From Fusarium oxysporum f. sp. lycopersici 4287 (taxonomy: Eukaryota > Ascomycota > Sordariomycetes > Hypocreales > Nectriaceae): a stretch of 64,000 nucleotides of DNA. The notes beneath the pieces are model-generated. The model saw only the letters and a program-made list of their open reading frames with translations, had not been told where the DNA came from and searched no databases. Below, in pieces: positions 37,450 through 48,900 of the stretch. Location: contig NC_030988.1 of assembly GCF_000149955.1 (NCBI RefSeq), positions 4,897,245 through 4,961,244 of the forward strand, given 5' to 3'. Positions within the stretch are counted from its first letter, which is position 1. Each line of letters starts with the position of its first letter. The translations under genes were made by a program, and so were the position numbers.

Positions 37450-39257
37450 GAAGCGGCCCAAGGCTCTTCTGGTCATAGTAGAGCACGAGCGTTTTGTATT
37501 CAGTAGGCGGGTCGGTACAATCTGGCCGTGGGCCGAGAATAGATACCCCGGGTGAGCATTCCATTCACCACTAACTGATCATGGCCAACTGCTGAAATCT
37601 ACAAGCTGTGCATGCGACATCCCATCCCATGCCTACCAGTACAGCTGGAACCCCAATCCCCGGTGGAGCCGCTTGTATGCAGAGGCGGCTGAGATCTTAG
37701 ACTATCTCAAATCAACGGTGACTAAGTTCAATCTCCGACGATATATTCAGTTCGGTACAACCTGCACCGGGGCCAACTGGGATGAGAAGAATTCCGAATG
37801 GAATGTCGCGTTGCAAAGGAACGGGACGCCTAAGGATGAAATCTTTGTCAAATGCGATGTTTTTATCATTGCTATAGGAAGGCTGAACAACTGGAAGCTG
37901 CCAGACATAGAAGGCCTTGACACGTTCCAGGGGCGTGTTGTAATACACACAGCCAACTGGCCCTAGGGCTTAGACTGTCACGGCAAGGATATAGCTGTGA
38001 TAGGGAATGGAGCCAGCTCAACCCATTGTTTAGCTAGCTTACACAAAGGTGAGAGTCTTGGCTGTACAGACCCCAATATTTGCTAACAGCTCCAGACGCG
38101 AGATCCGTCGGTAATTTTGTTCGTGGACCAACATGGCTGGTTCCGCATGTATTCTCTCGCAATGGAGAAGCGCAGGTCAATTGTGGGCACTCCCTCCCAT
38201 ACTACACAGACCCCGACCACGTCTAACACGCGGGCAGATTCCCATGATTCAATCAAGAAATTCGAAACCGAGCCCGATTCGTACCTCCAATTCCGCCTAC
38301 AGATCGAGAAAAAGCTGGCCTATAGCTTTAGAGGTCTCTGGGCCAACTCAAACGCTGCTGAAGAATTCACTCAGAATGCAAAGCAGCACATGACCAACAA
38401 GATTGACGACCCACAGGCCCTGAAGGCCCTCCTCCCTACTGAGTATAAAGCTGGTTGTCGTCGCTTCACGCCTGCCGACAAATATATGGAGGCTATAAAT
38501 AAGTCAAATATAGAGCTCATTTCTACCCCGATCAAGTAGGTGGAAGGACATGCTATCATCACGACTGACGGCGAACGGCGAACATATGACATGATTGTCT
38601 GTGGTACAGGCTTCGACCCATACGCGCCGAGGTTTCCGATCAGAGGGCGCGGAACAGCTAACTTGTCAGATCTATGGTCAATGGATGGGGGCTATGAAAG
38701 TTACTTGGCAGCAACAGTCGCTGGTTTCCCCAACCATTTCGGTATGTGAACCCACTTATAAGATCTTTCCAAAAAGCTAAACTCTGCTATCAAGTTTTTA
38801 ATCCGTGTATCTGTCCAGTTAACGGCTCAGCATACCCTGGAATTGAGCGTACGAGTGACTACATTACCAGAGTCATCGACAGGCTACAGAAGGATCGCCT
38901 AAGATCAGTCTGTATCAAGCAATCAGCCCAAGACGCCTTCAATCGCTGGGTTCAATCACGCATGCCAGAGATGGTCTGGGCGGAGCCATGCTCATCATGG
39001 TGTAAGTTGGCCTCCGTTACCCAGAGTTTACATTAATCAGGACTGAATTTTATAATGCAGATAAGCTCCCTAGCGGAAAGGTTATTGTTCCATGGCCAGG
39101 GACAATACTTCACTACTATGCCGCAACTGAAATAGTGCGATGGGAGGACTATGATCTTAAGTTTGATGAGGATGAGCAAAAGTTTGCGAGTTTTGGAAAT
39201 GGTATTACAGTAGAAGGATTTACTCCTGATAGTATACCTTGGCTGCGTTACAATTAA
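37450..39257 (+). pseudogene. Flavin-dependent (Baeyer-Villiger type) monooxygenase pseudogene
   Basis: Disconnected frames together give most of a flavin monooxygenase. They include a WAENRYPG..CDIPSHAYQYSW block (the conserved region after the FAD fold, split by an intron ending near 37608), FIIAIGRLNNWKLPDIEGL, an NADPH-fold remnant DIAVIGNGASS, MIVCGTGFDPYAPRFP and a C-terminal domain ending at 39257 after an intron at about 39002-39060. Damage is clear: a TAG after TANWP (37963-37965), a frameshift near 38210-38250, a TAG after STPIK (38537-38539) and a missing or scrambled N-terminal GxGxxG FAD motif. Intact relatives oxidise ketones or heteroatoms, often in secondary metabolism. This copy cannot make a full enzyme. 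Confidence 0.85.
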
Positions 39258-40570
39258 AGTATAGAAGTACCAAACTACAGTATAAACATGGGACGGCTTG
39301 CAGATCTACCAACTGAAATCTTACAAATAATAACATCTCCTCTTTCATTCCATGACAAATCAAGCTACCCAAAAGTGCACAAACAATCTCAACATCACTT
39401 CTAACCTTCATACCATAAACAACAGACATCCTTTCGTGTTTGGGGCAGCATTGTAAGGAGCCTAGCCTGGCTAACAAAGGTCCAATCAAAAGGGTTGGTG
39501 CCTGTACTGATTGGCCATAGTCTCAACAAGATGATTGAAGGCGAGGGGGGTCTGGAAGGCGACTTTTTTCGCTGCTCTTTTTTTCGTCAAAATCAATAGA
39601 GGAAAACCCAAGAGAAGGACAAGGATAACGAACGGCCGGGGCACTGCAGAGCCATTTGTCAGTGCAGTGGCTCACTCGCTTGGATGGTTCACTCGCTTAT
39701 CATGTACGTTAGTACATTTGGTAATGTTACTGCTTAGTTTCCATAATAGAGTTGAAAGGTCCCTGTGAGTAGTTGCAAGCGTTAAAATGACTACTGCAAT
39801 CACACTCATGGTACAATCTTTGGCCTCGATCTTTTTTACCCTTCCTTACAGCCATAGAACTGAAATTCACAATCATATGGCAATGTTGGGGCTCGGGATG
39901 ACCGGCCGTTCAGAGAACAAAGTTTTCAGAGAACGACACGGAAGTGATACCGGAATTAAAACAGAATTTTCATAGCTCGTTGAGACCAGTCCCATATTTT
40001 TTACGACTTTGCGGCGTGAGTTATGAGAGTTTGAAATAATTATCTGATTGACATAAGGAAGTCTTGGCTCAGAACAAAATCGAAAGCGGAATGGTGCAGT
40101 CCCGCTTAAAATGTCTTGGCTCAGAAATATTCAAGAAAGGAATAGCTTGGTTATCTCGTATCTTATCGGCTTGCGGAGAGGCGATACCGGTAGTGGATAC
40201 GGTGATCACTCGCAGTTGAGTCATGGGGAAGACGATGCTAAGCGGAGGGGTCGAACGAGGGAGAGAGCTTGGGAAGAGGATATAGATGATACGAGCGGAC
40301 TTGTGTCTGACTCTCCGGGAGCGAAACGGACGAGATTGGTGGAGGCGAATAATACATTAGTAGACTAGCGAGCATAATGAAGCAGCCATGTACTTTAATG
40401 TTCATGTTACCTGTCCCAGAATTAATTGTTTGATTTCATCGCCTCATTGGCTTACTATCGTGTTCCTTATCCTGTTATCCTGTTATCCCACCCTGTTATC
40501 CTGTAATTTGTATTTTTTCTTATCTTGTTCTGTTTAACATGTTAACGGGTTTCTTAACATGTTATACAGG
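39258..40570. other. Intergenic, with possible F-box scrap
   Basis: An ATG at 39298 opens a short frame starting MGRLADLPTEILQIITSPLS, like the start of an F-box protein, but it stops after about 37 codons and is probably a scrap. A plus frame at 40111-40368 (85 codons, charged C-terminal half) is unrecognised. A short tandem repeat of CCTGTTATC lies at about 40466-40505. Confidence 0.4.
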
Positions 40571-41280
40571 TTGCCCATGTATGCCGGTGGGTCATTCATG
40601 TCGGCGCTTCAAGTCGAATGACAGACAGACTTCTCCCAGGAGTCGGGCAGGGCTGGCCGAGACGGCAAAGCAGCGGATTCGATCATTATCCTCAGTGCAG
40701 CTTGGCAACCGCAGCTGAACAGGCAGCCTGGCACAGACGAGGAGGCAATGCAGCTCTACCTCACGCAACAGTACTGTTCGCGCGGCAATCTAAACCAATT
40801 CCTCGATGAGCGGCCCTGTTGGAGGTGGTGCATGAAAGGGGAAGACGAGCGTTGCGGCGTCTGTACAGAGCATCACACTGAACGCCGGCCATCCGACCCC
40901 CAGCTCCATCTACCGCGGCCTACCGTGATAGCTGTTGAGGGCAATATCGAGAGCGACCGCGGTCAGACGTCCATGGCAGGCGAGATGGTCTTTACGGGCC
41001 CTAGTGAGCTCCTCCAAGTTAAGGTCTGTGATGGAGAGCTAAGCCAGTATGAGAGAAATCTCGAGACGATGATGGGTTGTTGTCTTTACTGTCATGTGGA
41101 GGCAAACCATTCGAGCACGCAGCTGCCGCATGTGCACGACGCCACGAGTGGTTTCGAGCAAAGGCTAAAGCACTGCAGGAGTGTAAAAGACTGGGGAAGG
41201 GCTGGATGGACGAGTTCGCCGTCTGTTGGAAGTGCTACCAGCCACAAGTGATTTGCCGAGCCGTGGATCCAGCATACTAA
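40571..41280 (+). pseudogene. C-terminal relic of a telomere-linked-helicase-like RecQ protein
   Basis: The relic begins with RWVIHVGASSRMTD, which matches the sequence before RecQ motif VI. A repeated 'acag' at 40621-40628 shifts the frame, and the next frame reads DFSQESGRAGRDGKAADSII (motif VI, 40637-40666). A cysteine cluster follows (QYCSRGN..FLDERPCWRWC..DERCGVC), then a spacer. After another one-base shift near 41100 comes the second Cys/His region: GCCLYCHVE, GKPFEHAAAACARRHEWFRA, WMDEFAVCWKCYQPQVICR, stopping at 41280. This arrangement is typical of fungal telomere-linked RecQ helicases (TLH family), whose genes sit next to telomeres. The N-terminal helicase core is missing: the sequence upstream is AT-rich and unrelated. 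It cannot be functional. Confidence 0.75.
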
Positions 41281-41557
41281 GGTGCAGATAAAGGTGTATG
41301 CCGGTTCCCGGATATGGTGATGCCGCTTTGCTTTGGAGCTTTTTGTCGACTTGCACGGACAAAGTGGTTTCTTAAAAATTTTAGCCAAATTTTTAAGACT
41401 TGCCACGAGTATTTGCTATAGCTAGGAAAGGCTGCAACATTAGGTGGAAGTAAGTGCGCGCAGGCAAACTGCGTAGCAGCGCTTCTACTAGCCGAGCATT
41501 GATAATCAGTTAATACGAGTGAGTCCATTACCTTCTATTCTATCAACCCAACGCAGA

Positions 41558-42448
41558 TCATACAAGTATCTCACGTTCCATCCATGATCCTATAGTGCTA
41601 GGGAATACATGGGTCCACTCCTCCACCTCTACCTGCATAACCTGCTCAAAGGTTGCCTCCCCTCGTCTTACTTTCTGCCTGGCCGTCTCTGTGGGAGGAT
41701 CCCAGTAAGAACGAAGGCTGCGCCATGGATAACTACCCCCATGGCCACCACCTCTGCTTATCATCTTCCTGATAGCAAACCTATCGCCGAATTTCTGAAT
41801 GAGGAGCTTCACAACATAGGAAATATCCTTTATCACCTGATGCGTTGCAAGGTCGCTACCATCCAGAAGACCGCGGCCGTGCAACACTAATGTGATATGT
41901 TGTGCGTTAGTGAAGAGGAAGATATCTTGGAGGCGCTTCTGTGTCCATCTAGCGGCCTTGCCCGTTCCATGCCGATAATGTACGCTGTCTGGGTCATCTG
42001 TACCACTGTCACTATCGCAGCCGTCCTCGTGGAGGTAGAAGTCATCAAGTGCGTCGTATGAGTCAACGATTACAGTAATGCTGTCTTTGATCAGCGGGGC
42101 AACGGGGACCTTTGTTTTATAGTCGCTAAGGGTGTCGGTCATAAACTCGCACAGCCAGTGCAGTCGCACATTGAAGTGGTTTTCGCCATAGTACACATCA
42201 CAAGCCTCCTTCACTAGTCGCTTGCCGGTCTCATCTTTACCCATAAAGTGCTGCTGGCGCAGAAGGACACCATCAGCAATGCTGGGGTTCAAGGAGACAT
42301 CATCATCTGCCTCCTCAATAAAAACGGGTTGCTGTTGCACGAGGTTCCGTCGGAAGAGAGCGCGGCGGTCTGGCAGAGACAACGAGGCAAATTGAGCGAT
42401 GGTGCGATCGCCAAGCATTCGGCGGATAGTAGTAGCATGTTGATCCAT
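41558..42448 (-). CDS. Unknown protein, relative of the gene at 6989-7666
   Basis: Single exon, 296 aa from an ATG. I do not recognise a named domain. Residues about 22-125 match the ordered core of the protein at 6989-7666 (LPDRRALF, PVFIEEADD, HFMGKDETGKRL, EACDVYYGENHFNV, then MTDTLSDY). The C-terminal half differs and has WTQKRLQDIFLFTNAQHITL and a Gly-rich turn. It is acidic in the middle and has no signal peptide or membrane span. It sits between the helicase relic and the MITE-like element, so it may belong to the same accessory block. A long A-run and a (GTTT)n run lie directly upstream of its start. Confidence 0.6.
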   Translation of the reverse strand: MDQHATTIRRMLGDRTIAQFASLSLPDRRALFRRNLVQQQPVFIEEADDDVSLNPSIADGVLLRQQHFMGKDETGKRLVKEACDVYYGENHFNVRLHWLCEFMTDTLSDYKTKVPVAPLIKDSITVIVDSYDALDDFYLHEDGCDSDSGTDDPDSVHYRHGTGKAARWTQKRLQDIFLFTNAQHITLVLHGRGLLDGSDLATHQVIKDISYVVKLLIQKFGDRFAIRKMISRGGGHGGSYPWRSLRSYWDPPTETARQKVRRGEATFEQVMQVEVEEWTHVFPSTIGSWMEREILV

Positions 42449-42466
42449 TCTGCATTGGACGAACGG

Positions 42467-42472
42467 AAAAAA

Positions 42473-42506
<34 letters not shown>

Positions 42507-42552
42507 AAAGTGAGTTTTGTTTGTTTGTTTGTTTGTTTGTTTGTTTGTTTGT
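42467..42552. repeat. Poly(A) run followed by (GTTT)n
   Basis: A nearly pure A-run of about 38 bases (one G break) is followed within about 12 bases by nine copies of GTTT. Both are simple-sequence repeats and prone to slippage. They lie just 5' of the minus-strand gene starting at 42448. Confidence 0.9.
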
Positions 42553-43308
42553 ATATTTTTCGTCTGGGTGGCTGTAACGAAGCCAGATCTCCTACTGGAG
42601 CAAAAGACGTGCTGAGCTAGCTAGGTACAGGGAAACCCCGCTTCCTTCACCATCCAGCATACCAATGGCACAAAAGGTGCTGTATTTCTCAAGCCCGTCA
42701 CCCGTCAGCGGGTTCGGGGGCAATCTACTGTCGAGCTTTTTTCCACCGACCAGAATTCTCTCACGCATCACTACATCTGCTGACGCAGTCCACAATCTCC
42801 AGTAACCAAGTTGTAGCTCGTAGTCGACTGTCGTGGCGGCAGGGAAAAACCTTGGGAAGGAATCAGAGGCCGGCGGTGCGGCTTGCCTTCAAAGGGGAAA
42901 AACCCATCGCAATCGGCGTCGTTGATCGGGAGGATGTCGCTACCGATGCCACGGGCACCGTCCTCCGATATCTAAGGCGTTCTGGTTCTGAGGTGCCGCC
43001 ATTAGATCCGACAAAGGTGTTGTCAGAGAAGGTGAACTCTCCAAAATTCCTTCTCTGAAAACTGCTGTTAGGGAGCCGATGGCGTCCCCGCAGTATTGTG
43101 TGGCCGAGTAGCCCGTAGAAAATCCCGCTCCTAACAGTGCACTAACAGTGCGTGCCAAGAAAGAATTTTTACAGGGGAGAGTTGAAAAGGAAAGTGAGAT
43201 TTGATATGTAAGTTGGTTATAGGGTAGGCGTGGTGGGTGAGCAGAAATGTACAGTCGTGAAGAAGGGGGAAGTAGGGGCTGGAGCAAATGCGGGCCCAGG
43301 AGGTTACT
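42553..43308. other. Intergenic, no gene recognised
   Basis: Short frames on both strands, none with a motif. It may be decayed coding or repeat DNA. Confidence 0.35.
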
Positions 43309-43580
43309 TATCCCTTTGAGCGGTACAGCCATTCAGGAGGTCACTCACCCCACTTTGCTTAGTCATAAGATTAGTACTTGCGGAGTACTTGAGGGGTACC
43401 GGAAGTTCGTAAGATATTTGCTATGTCTGTAAGATAGCTCTTTGTAACAATTAAAATTGCTGGGACTTTTACCATCATACAAATTAGTATTTGGGAGAAG
43501 TACCGTTTGTTTTATTCATTTTGATTAGTCCTACACCCCTGTCGTGACCCCGCTGAAGGGCTATACCGCTCAAAGGGATA
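43309..43580. mobile_element. MITE-like element with ~35-bp inverted ends and TA flanks
   Basis: The left end (TATCCCTTTGAGCGGTA, 43309-43325) is a perfect 17-bp inverted match to the right end (43564-43580). Further inward the arms still match with a few differences (left CAGCCATTCAGGAGGTCAC; right, inverted, TAGCCCTTCAGCGGGGTCAC). The element is about 0.27 kb, has no coding capacity and is bounded by TA on both sides, as expected for a non-autonomous Tc1/mariner-type insertion at a TA target. It lies about 430 bp upstream of the GCN5-like start codon and could influence its promoter. Confidence 0.75.
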
Positions 43581-44008
43581 GTCCTACTGTACCAATTACC
43601 ACGGGTATTAGGCCTAATACCAGTTTTTGTGGCCCGTGCACTTACCCCATTTCGACTTTTCCCCGATCCGTTGAATCCTGTCAGCCGAGGACAGCGGCTA
43701 CCCTATGGCTACTGAGGCAAGATCTTTGTCAGCGGCGGGGCCCCACGTAGGGAGATCTCGTTCAGAGTTGTCAGTGTGCTGGCCTTCTGAAGTTTGGCCC
43801 TGCCCGGCGTAATAACTTTCATTCATTCATTAGGGTCCCAGAAAGCCACTGATCAGCGAAATCAACAGTCCAACTCCTATCGACGTAATTTTACAGTTAG
43901 CTTTCTGGCTTGATAACTCTTTTGTTGACCTTAAACTCCTTTTCCTTTTTTCGCTTTCGTTAAGGCTCGAATCCTGACGCGACAGATGAAACTTCTACGC
44001 GGATTACC
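43581..44008. promoter_or_regulatory. Upstream region of the GCN5-like gene
   Basis: No gene is seen. A perfect palindrome TATTAGGCCTAATA lies near 43608-43621. A T/C-rich stretch near 43918-43955 lies about 55-90 bp before the ATG at 44009, as often seen at fungal transcription starts. The assignment as promoter is inferred from position. Confidence 0.35.
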
Positions 44009-45196
44009 ATGAGCTGCAACAATCGCAATGACTTTGTGCCCTCGCTTCCGGCACAGGAGGGACTTGGGAAGGGGCCCATTCCACTTCCTGAGAAGGTATT
44101 GCCGTCCTCAACATTGTACTCTACCTGTGTATGTGACTAACCTGCAATGTAGCCCGCAGTTATTGAAGAACGTAACGGCGAGATAGAATTTCGTGTCGTC
44201 AACAATGATGGTGACCGGGAGAGTCTTATCGTCCTGAGTGGGCTGAAATGCGTCTTCCAGAAGCAGCTACCGGAAATGCCTAAGAGCTACATCGCGCGCC
44301 TCGTCTACGATAGAGCTCACATATCCATTGCCATTGTGAGGAAGCCGTTAGCAGTAGTAGGTGGTATCACATACCGGTCGTTCAAGCACCGCAAGTTCGC
44401 CGAGATTGTCTTCTGCGCCGTCTTATCAGACGAACAGGCCAAGGGCTACGGGGCTCACCTCATGTCGCATCTGAAGGACTACATTAAGGCATCATCAAAT
44501 ATGATGCATCTCCTGACCTATGCCGACAACTCGGCCATCCCCTATTTCAAGAAACAAGGGTTTACAAAGGAGATCACTTTGGATGACTCAATTTGGAAGG
44601 GGTGTATAAAAGACTATGAGGGCGGAACTCTTATGCAGTGCTCTATGCTCCCAAGGGTTCGCTACCTAGAGGTAGGCCGCATGCTCCTCAAGCAGAAGAA
44701 ATGCGTCCGTGCCAAAATACAAGCCTTTAGTAAGAGCCACGTGATCCATCAACCTCCGGAACAGTGGGAGAACGGCCTTACTCCGATTGATCCCCTATCC
44801 ATCGACGCAATCCGGGCGTCAGGTTGGTCACCTGGTATGGACGAGCTGGCTAGGCAATCCCACCACGGCCCGAATTACAAGCAGCTGTTACATCTCTTAA
44901 ATGACCTCCAGGACCATCAATCATCGTGGCCATTCCGGCAGCCTGTCAGCGAGGACGATGTCGCCGACTATTACGAAGTCATCAAGGAACCAATGGACCT
45001 AAGTACTATGGAGGCCAGGCTGGAAGCGGAACAATACATGACACCTGAGGATTTTATTAAAGACGCCAGGCTCATCTTTGACAACTGTCGACAATTCAAT
45101 GGTGAGAATTCGCTCTATGTGAAGTGTGCCAACAAGTTAGAGAAGTACATGTGGCGGCAGATCCGCAAGATCTCCGAGTGGTCGCATTTGGAGTAG
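44009..45196 (+). CDS. gcn5: GCN5-type histone acetyltransferase with bromodomain
   Basis: Two exons, 44009-44095 and 44153-45196, give 376 aa. The order of parts is that of GCN5/KAT2, the SAGA-complex catalytic subunit that acetylates histone H3. The N-terminal [20 protein letters not shown] block leads into the GNAT domain. The catalytic Glu is kept (E113 in FAEIVFCAV), and the acetyl-CoA loop reads [11 protein letters not shown]. The C-terminal bromodomain (about residues 273-367) keeps the acetyl-lysine Asn in [11 protein letters not shown] and ends WSHLE as in the family. The N-terminus is short (about 29 codons in exon 1). Compared with the strongly conserved fungal GCN5 I remember, several normally fixed positions differ, so it looks like a fast-evolving second copy. 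Whether the genome has another GCN5 cannot be seen here. Confidence 0.93.
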
Positions 45197-45934
45197 TATG
45201 ATAGCATGACTTGGTTACTTGAAGCACCATGGATAACTTTCCCGCCTGCGAGTCTGTCGGCGTAGACTGCACAGCACGCAATCCACGCCTTCATGTTCTT
45301 CCAATGCAGCGGCTTCAAGTACGGCCATACCAGAGCCCTGGGGGAACTTTGTTGACTAGAAAAAGCCTCTTCGCCAATTGGTCAAAGGTTGGCCAGATGA
45401 TAGGAGTGGTTGCCAGAGATGGACGCTGTACGAACGACAATCAAATTCGCGATCGCCATTGGCCACCTCGATGAGAAATGACCCAGATCCCGCTAGCCCA
45501 TTAAATTGATTAATACTAAATGTAAAACCATCGTAGAATTAAAGATGGGCACTGCGTCAGCCGCCAAAAATAAGAAACTGAACACTTGGAGGAATTGGGC
45601 TTCAAGTTGACTTGCGACTAACCTTCACAAGGACCAAGGAGAAGAGCGATGAACTAGACGAAAAGAACAAGGCGAGATCCACAAGTACTTGGCGAGATTA
45701 AGGCAAGAACTAGAGAGGTGTATGTATTTTTAGCTTCAGAATCCTTTGGGCATGGCTACCGGGCGTAATAGACTTTTCTGTCTGTAGGGGACAGCCAGGG
45801 AATAAAAGCCTAGAATGAGTTCTATAGCTATTAGCATTCGATTATCAAGTCACTGCATAAAGAGAAGCTTTGTGGGCGCGTGTTAAAGTTCGCTCTCCCA
45901 ACGCCTCATCACTCCAGGAATAGCCGCCCCCAGG
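45197..45934. other. Intergenic, no gene recognised
   Basis: About 0.7 kb between the GCN5-like gene and the helicase pseudogene. No start codon or exon for the helicase could be found here. Confidence 0.4.
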
Positions 45935-48900
45935 GTGCGCGCCATCGTGTCAAACAGCTCGCAGACCACCAAGGCTACCCCTGAAGATTCTTTCGATGAA
46001 CTTCCCAGTAAAACCCATCCCGAATCAAGTCAAACATTGTTTCTTCTGAATCAGTTGAGTTCTCAACCATCGGCCTTGACTAAATGGAGTGAGTTCATGG
46101 ACAAGCTCATTCAGCAAAACGATAAGAATTTCATAAGAGCGACTAATGAGCGCTCGCCAAAGGCGAAGCGAAGTGAGGTTAAGTCAGAAAAAGAGCGATT
46201 GTTACGACCACAGAAGGCCTTCAAACAACTCACTGCCCCGACGGATGAGTATAGGGCACTTTGTAGGAAACGCGAAGAGCTTACCCAAGTCATTACTCAA
46301 GCCTACGCCCAAGGCCTTGACACGGATTAGGACGAAGTTCGGCTTGATGACCTCATCGATGAAATCCAAGCGGTGGAGCATGTCCTACTCAAAACAATCG
46401 ATGGCACTGGGCTAGATGTAGCTGACTTCCTTGGGACTGTCCAGAAACCAACGCATGGTCGCCCTCCTGCATCGGTCATTGTGAAGGACACTCAACCAAT
46501 GTTTCAAAAGAGTGCCAACATGTCTATGATGTCCAATGTTGCCACACTAGCAAGCGAGATGGGTACGCGAGTGGCTCATGAGATTCAGCTGCCCAAAGCT
46601 TCTGAGAACCGGCAGTACCCAGCAACATCGAGGATTGAGGCCTCGTAAAGGAGGAGTGTTATCTCCAAGGGAAACAACGCTGTTGGGGCTCCTCTTTTCC
46701 CAAAAGACACCGCGAAACCCTCAAATGCACCTTATCAGTCAAGACCGGCGACGAGATCATCAATGGCGGATCCCATGCCTGTGGATGCAGAATTTGATAT
46801 CGATGACGACGGCTTTTCTAATCTAGATGAACTCCAGCTCCAGCCAGTGCTTAAAGCTGTAAGAAACTTAGCACCAGTCAGTCGAAGTCCGCCTCAAGCG
46901 ACACATCGTCACCCTGGCGATGAATTCAGTGACTCCAGAGACGATGAGGAGATGCTTGCTTTTGCACAGGATGATAAGACCCGTCAGTCCCACGTTCCCA
47001 TTTCGCAAGACTTTAGAGAAGTCGTCTCGGAGACAACTGGTTATGCTGGAGCCGTTGCAAAGCCTCTAACCTCGTCAAAGAAGCTATTGACGTCAGTAGC
47101 GCCAGAGTCAATCCCTGGCGAGCTGATGAAACATCCGTGGTCACCTGAAGTTCAAAGGATGCTCAAAGACCGGTTCAAAATTACAGGATTCCGCCATAAT
47201 CAGCTTGAGGCTATTAATGCAACATTGGGAGGTAAAGATGCCTTCGTCCTTATGCCAACGGGCGGCGGCAAGTCTTTATGCTACCAATTACCTGCCGTTA
47301 TCAAAACTGGCAAGACTCAGGGTATCACCATTGTGGTGTCCCCATTGCTCAGTTTGATGCAAGATCAAGTTGACCACATGAAAGCTCTAGGCATTCAGGC
47401 TGTCGCTTTCAATGCCGAGTACTCTGCTGAATATAAGAGACAGGTTATGACTGCTTTCGAGAAGAGAAGCCCAGAGGACTACATTGAGCTCCTGTATGTT
47501 AACCCCCGAAATGGTGAGCAAGAACACTACCTTCAACAAGGGGATGCGAACCCTGCATCACAAAGGTAAACTTGCACGCATCATCATTGATGAGGCTCAC
47601 TGCGTCAGTCAATGGGGCCATGATTTCCAGCCAGACTACAAAACTTTGGGCGAAGTCCGCCAGAGATATCCTGGAGTGCCGGTCATGGCTCTCACAGCCA
47701 CCGCGACACAGAACGTCATCATCGACGTTAGGCACAATCTCGGAATGGACAACTGCCAAACGTTCTCACGAAGCTTCAATCGTCCAAATCTACACTACGA
47801 GGTTCACGGAAAGACAACGAATGCCAAATGTATGGACGAGATCGCGTCGCTGATCATGTCCAAATATGCGAATCAGAGTGGGATTGTCTACACGGTCACA
47901 CGAAAGAACGCAGAAAAAGTTGCGGAGAGTCTTTCGATCCAAGGAATCACCGCCAGGCACTACCACGCAGGCCTCGACCCCCAGAGAAGGTTGAGGTACA
48001 ACTGCCTGGCAGCAGGGCCAGGTCAAGATTGTCGTTGCAACAATTGCGTTCGGCGTGGGCATCGACAAGCCAGACGTGAGGTTTGTCATACACCACGGAC
48101 TTCCAAAAACCTTGGATGGATACTATCAGGAGACGGGTCGCGCAGGCAGAGACGGAGAACCCTCCGATTGCATTATTTTCTATGGCAAGCAGGATATAAG
48201 GATCCTGAAAAAGTTGATCGCTGATGGTGAGGGTAACAATGAGCAAAAGGAGCGCCAGATGACTATGCTTAACCGTGTCACGGCGTTTTGTGACAACAAG
48301 TCTGATTGCCGTCGGGTTGAAATTCTTCGCTATTTTGGCGAGGACTTGAGTGCAGAGTAGTGCCGCAAGACTTGCGACAATTGCAAAGCTGGTTTAATCT
48401 TTGAGCAACGAGAATTTTCTGAGGATGCCATTGCAGCCATCAGGGTTGTTCAGGCGCAGAGGCGGATTACTGCGGTGCAATGCGCCAACATCCTCATGGG
48501 GAGGAAGTACCCCCCCTATGAGGCACGTAGCTCAGACGACTGGTATGGAATGGCAAAGAGCCTCAAGAAGCATGAGCTTATTCGAGTACTCGACAATCTG
48601 TTAGCCGAGAAGGCATTTCATGAAAACAACCAAGTCGGACATCATGGCATGGCAATCCAGTATTTGAAACTCGGATCGACATACCGCCTGTTTCTCTCAG
48701 GGCAACGGAAGCTCATGTTATCGATTCAAGTGCAGGAAGAGAGTGCGACTAACAAGCTTTCCAAGACCCGGTCGAAGCAAGCCAGTAAGAAGCCGAAGGA
48801 TCAGGATGTGACGGCCATGCCGTCGCCATACATGTCTTTACCTGTTGGGCGATGGAAAAAGAAAACTCTTACCGTGAAAAGCGACGATGAGAATGGCTCC

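Noticed and set aside
39298..39410. F-box-like peptide start (MGRLADLPTEILQ)
   Set aside because: Stops after about 37 codons with no continuing exon found; treated as a scrap.
42852..43332. Overlapping frames on both strands before the MITE-like element
   Set aside because: Neither has a recognisable motif; likely chance frames in decayed DNA.
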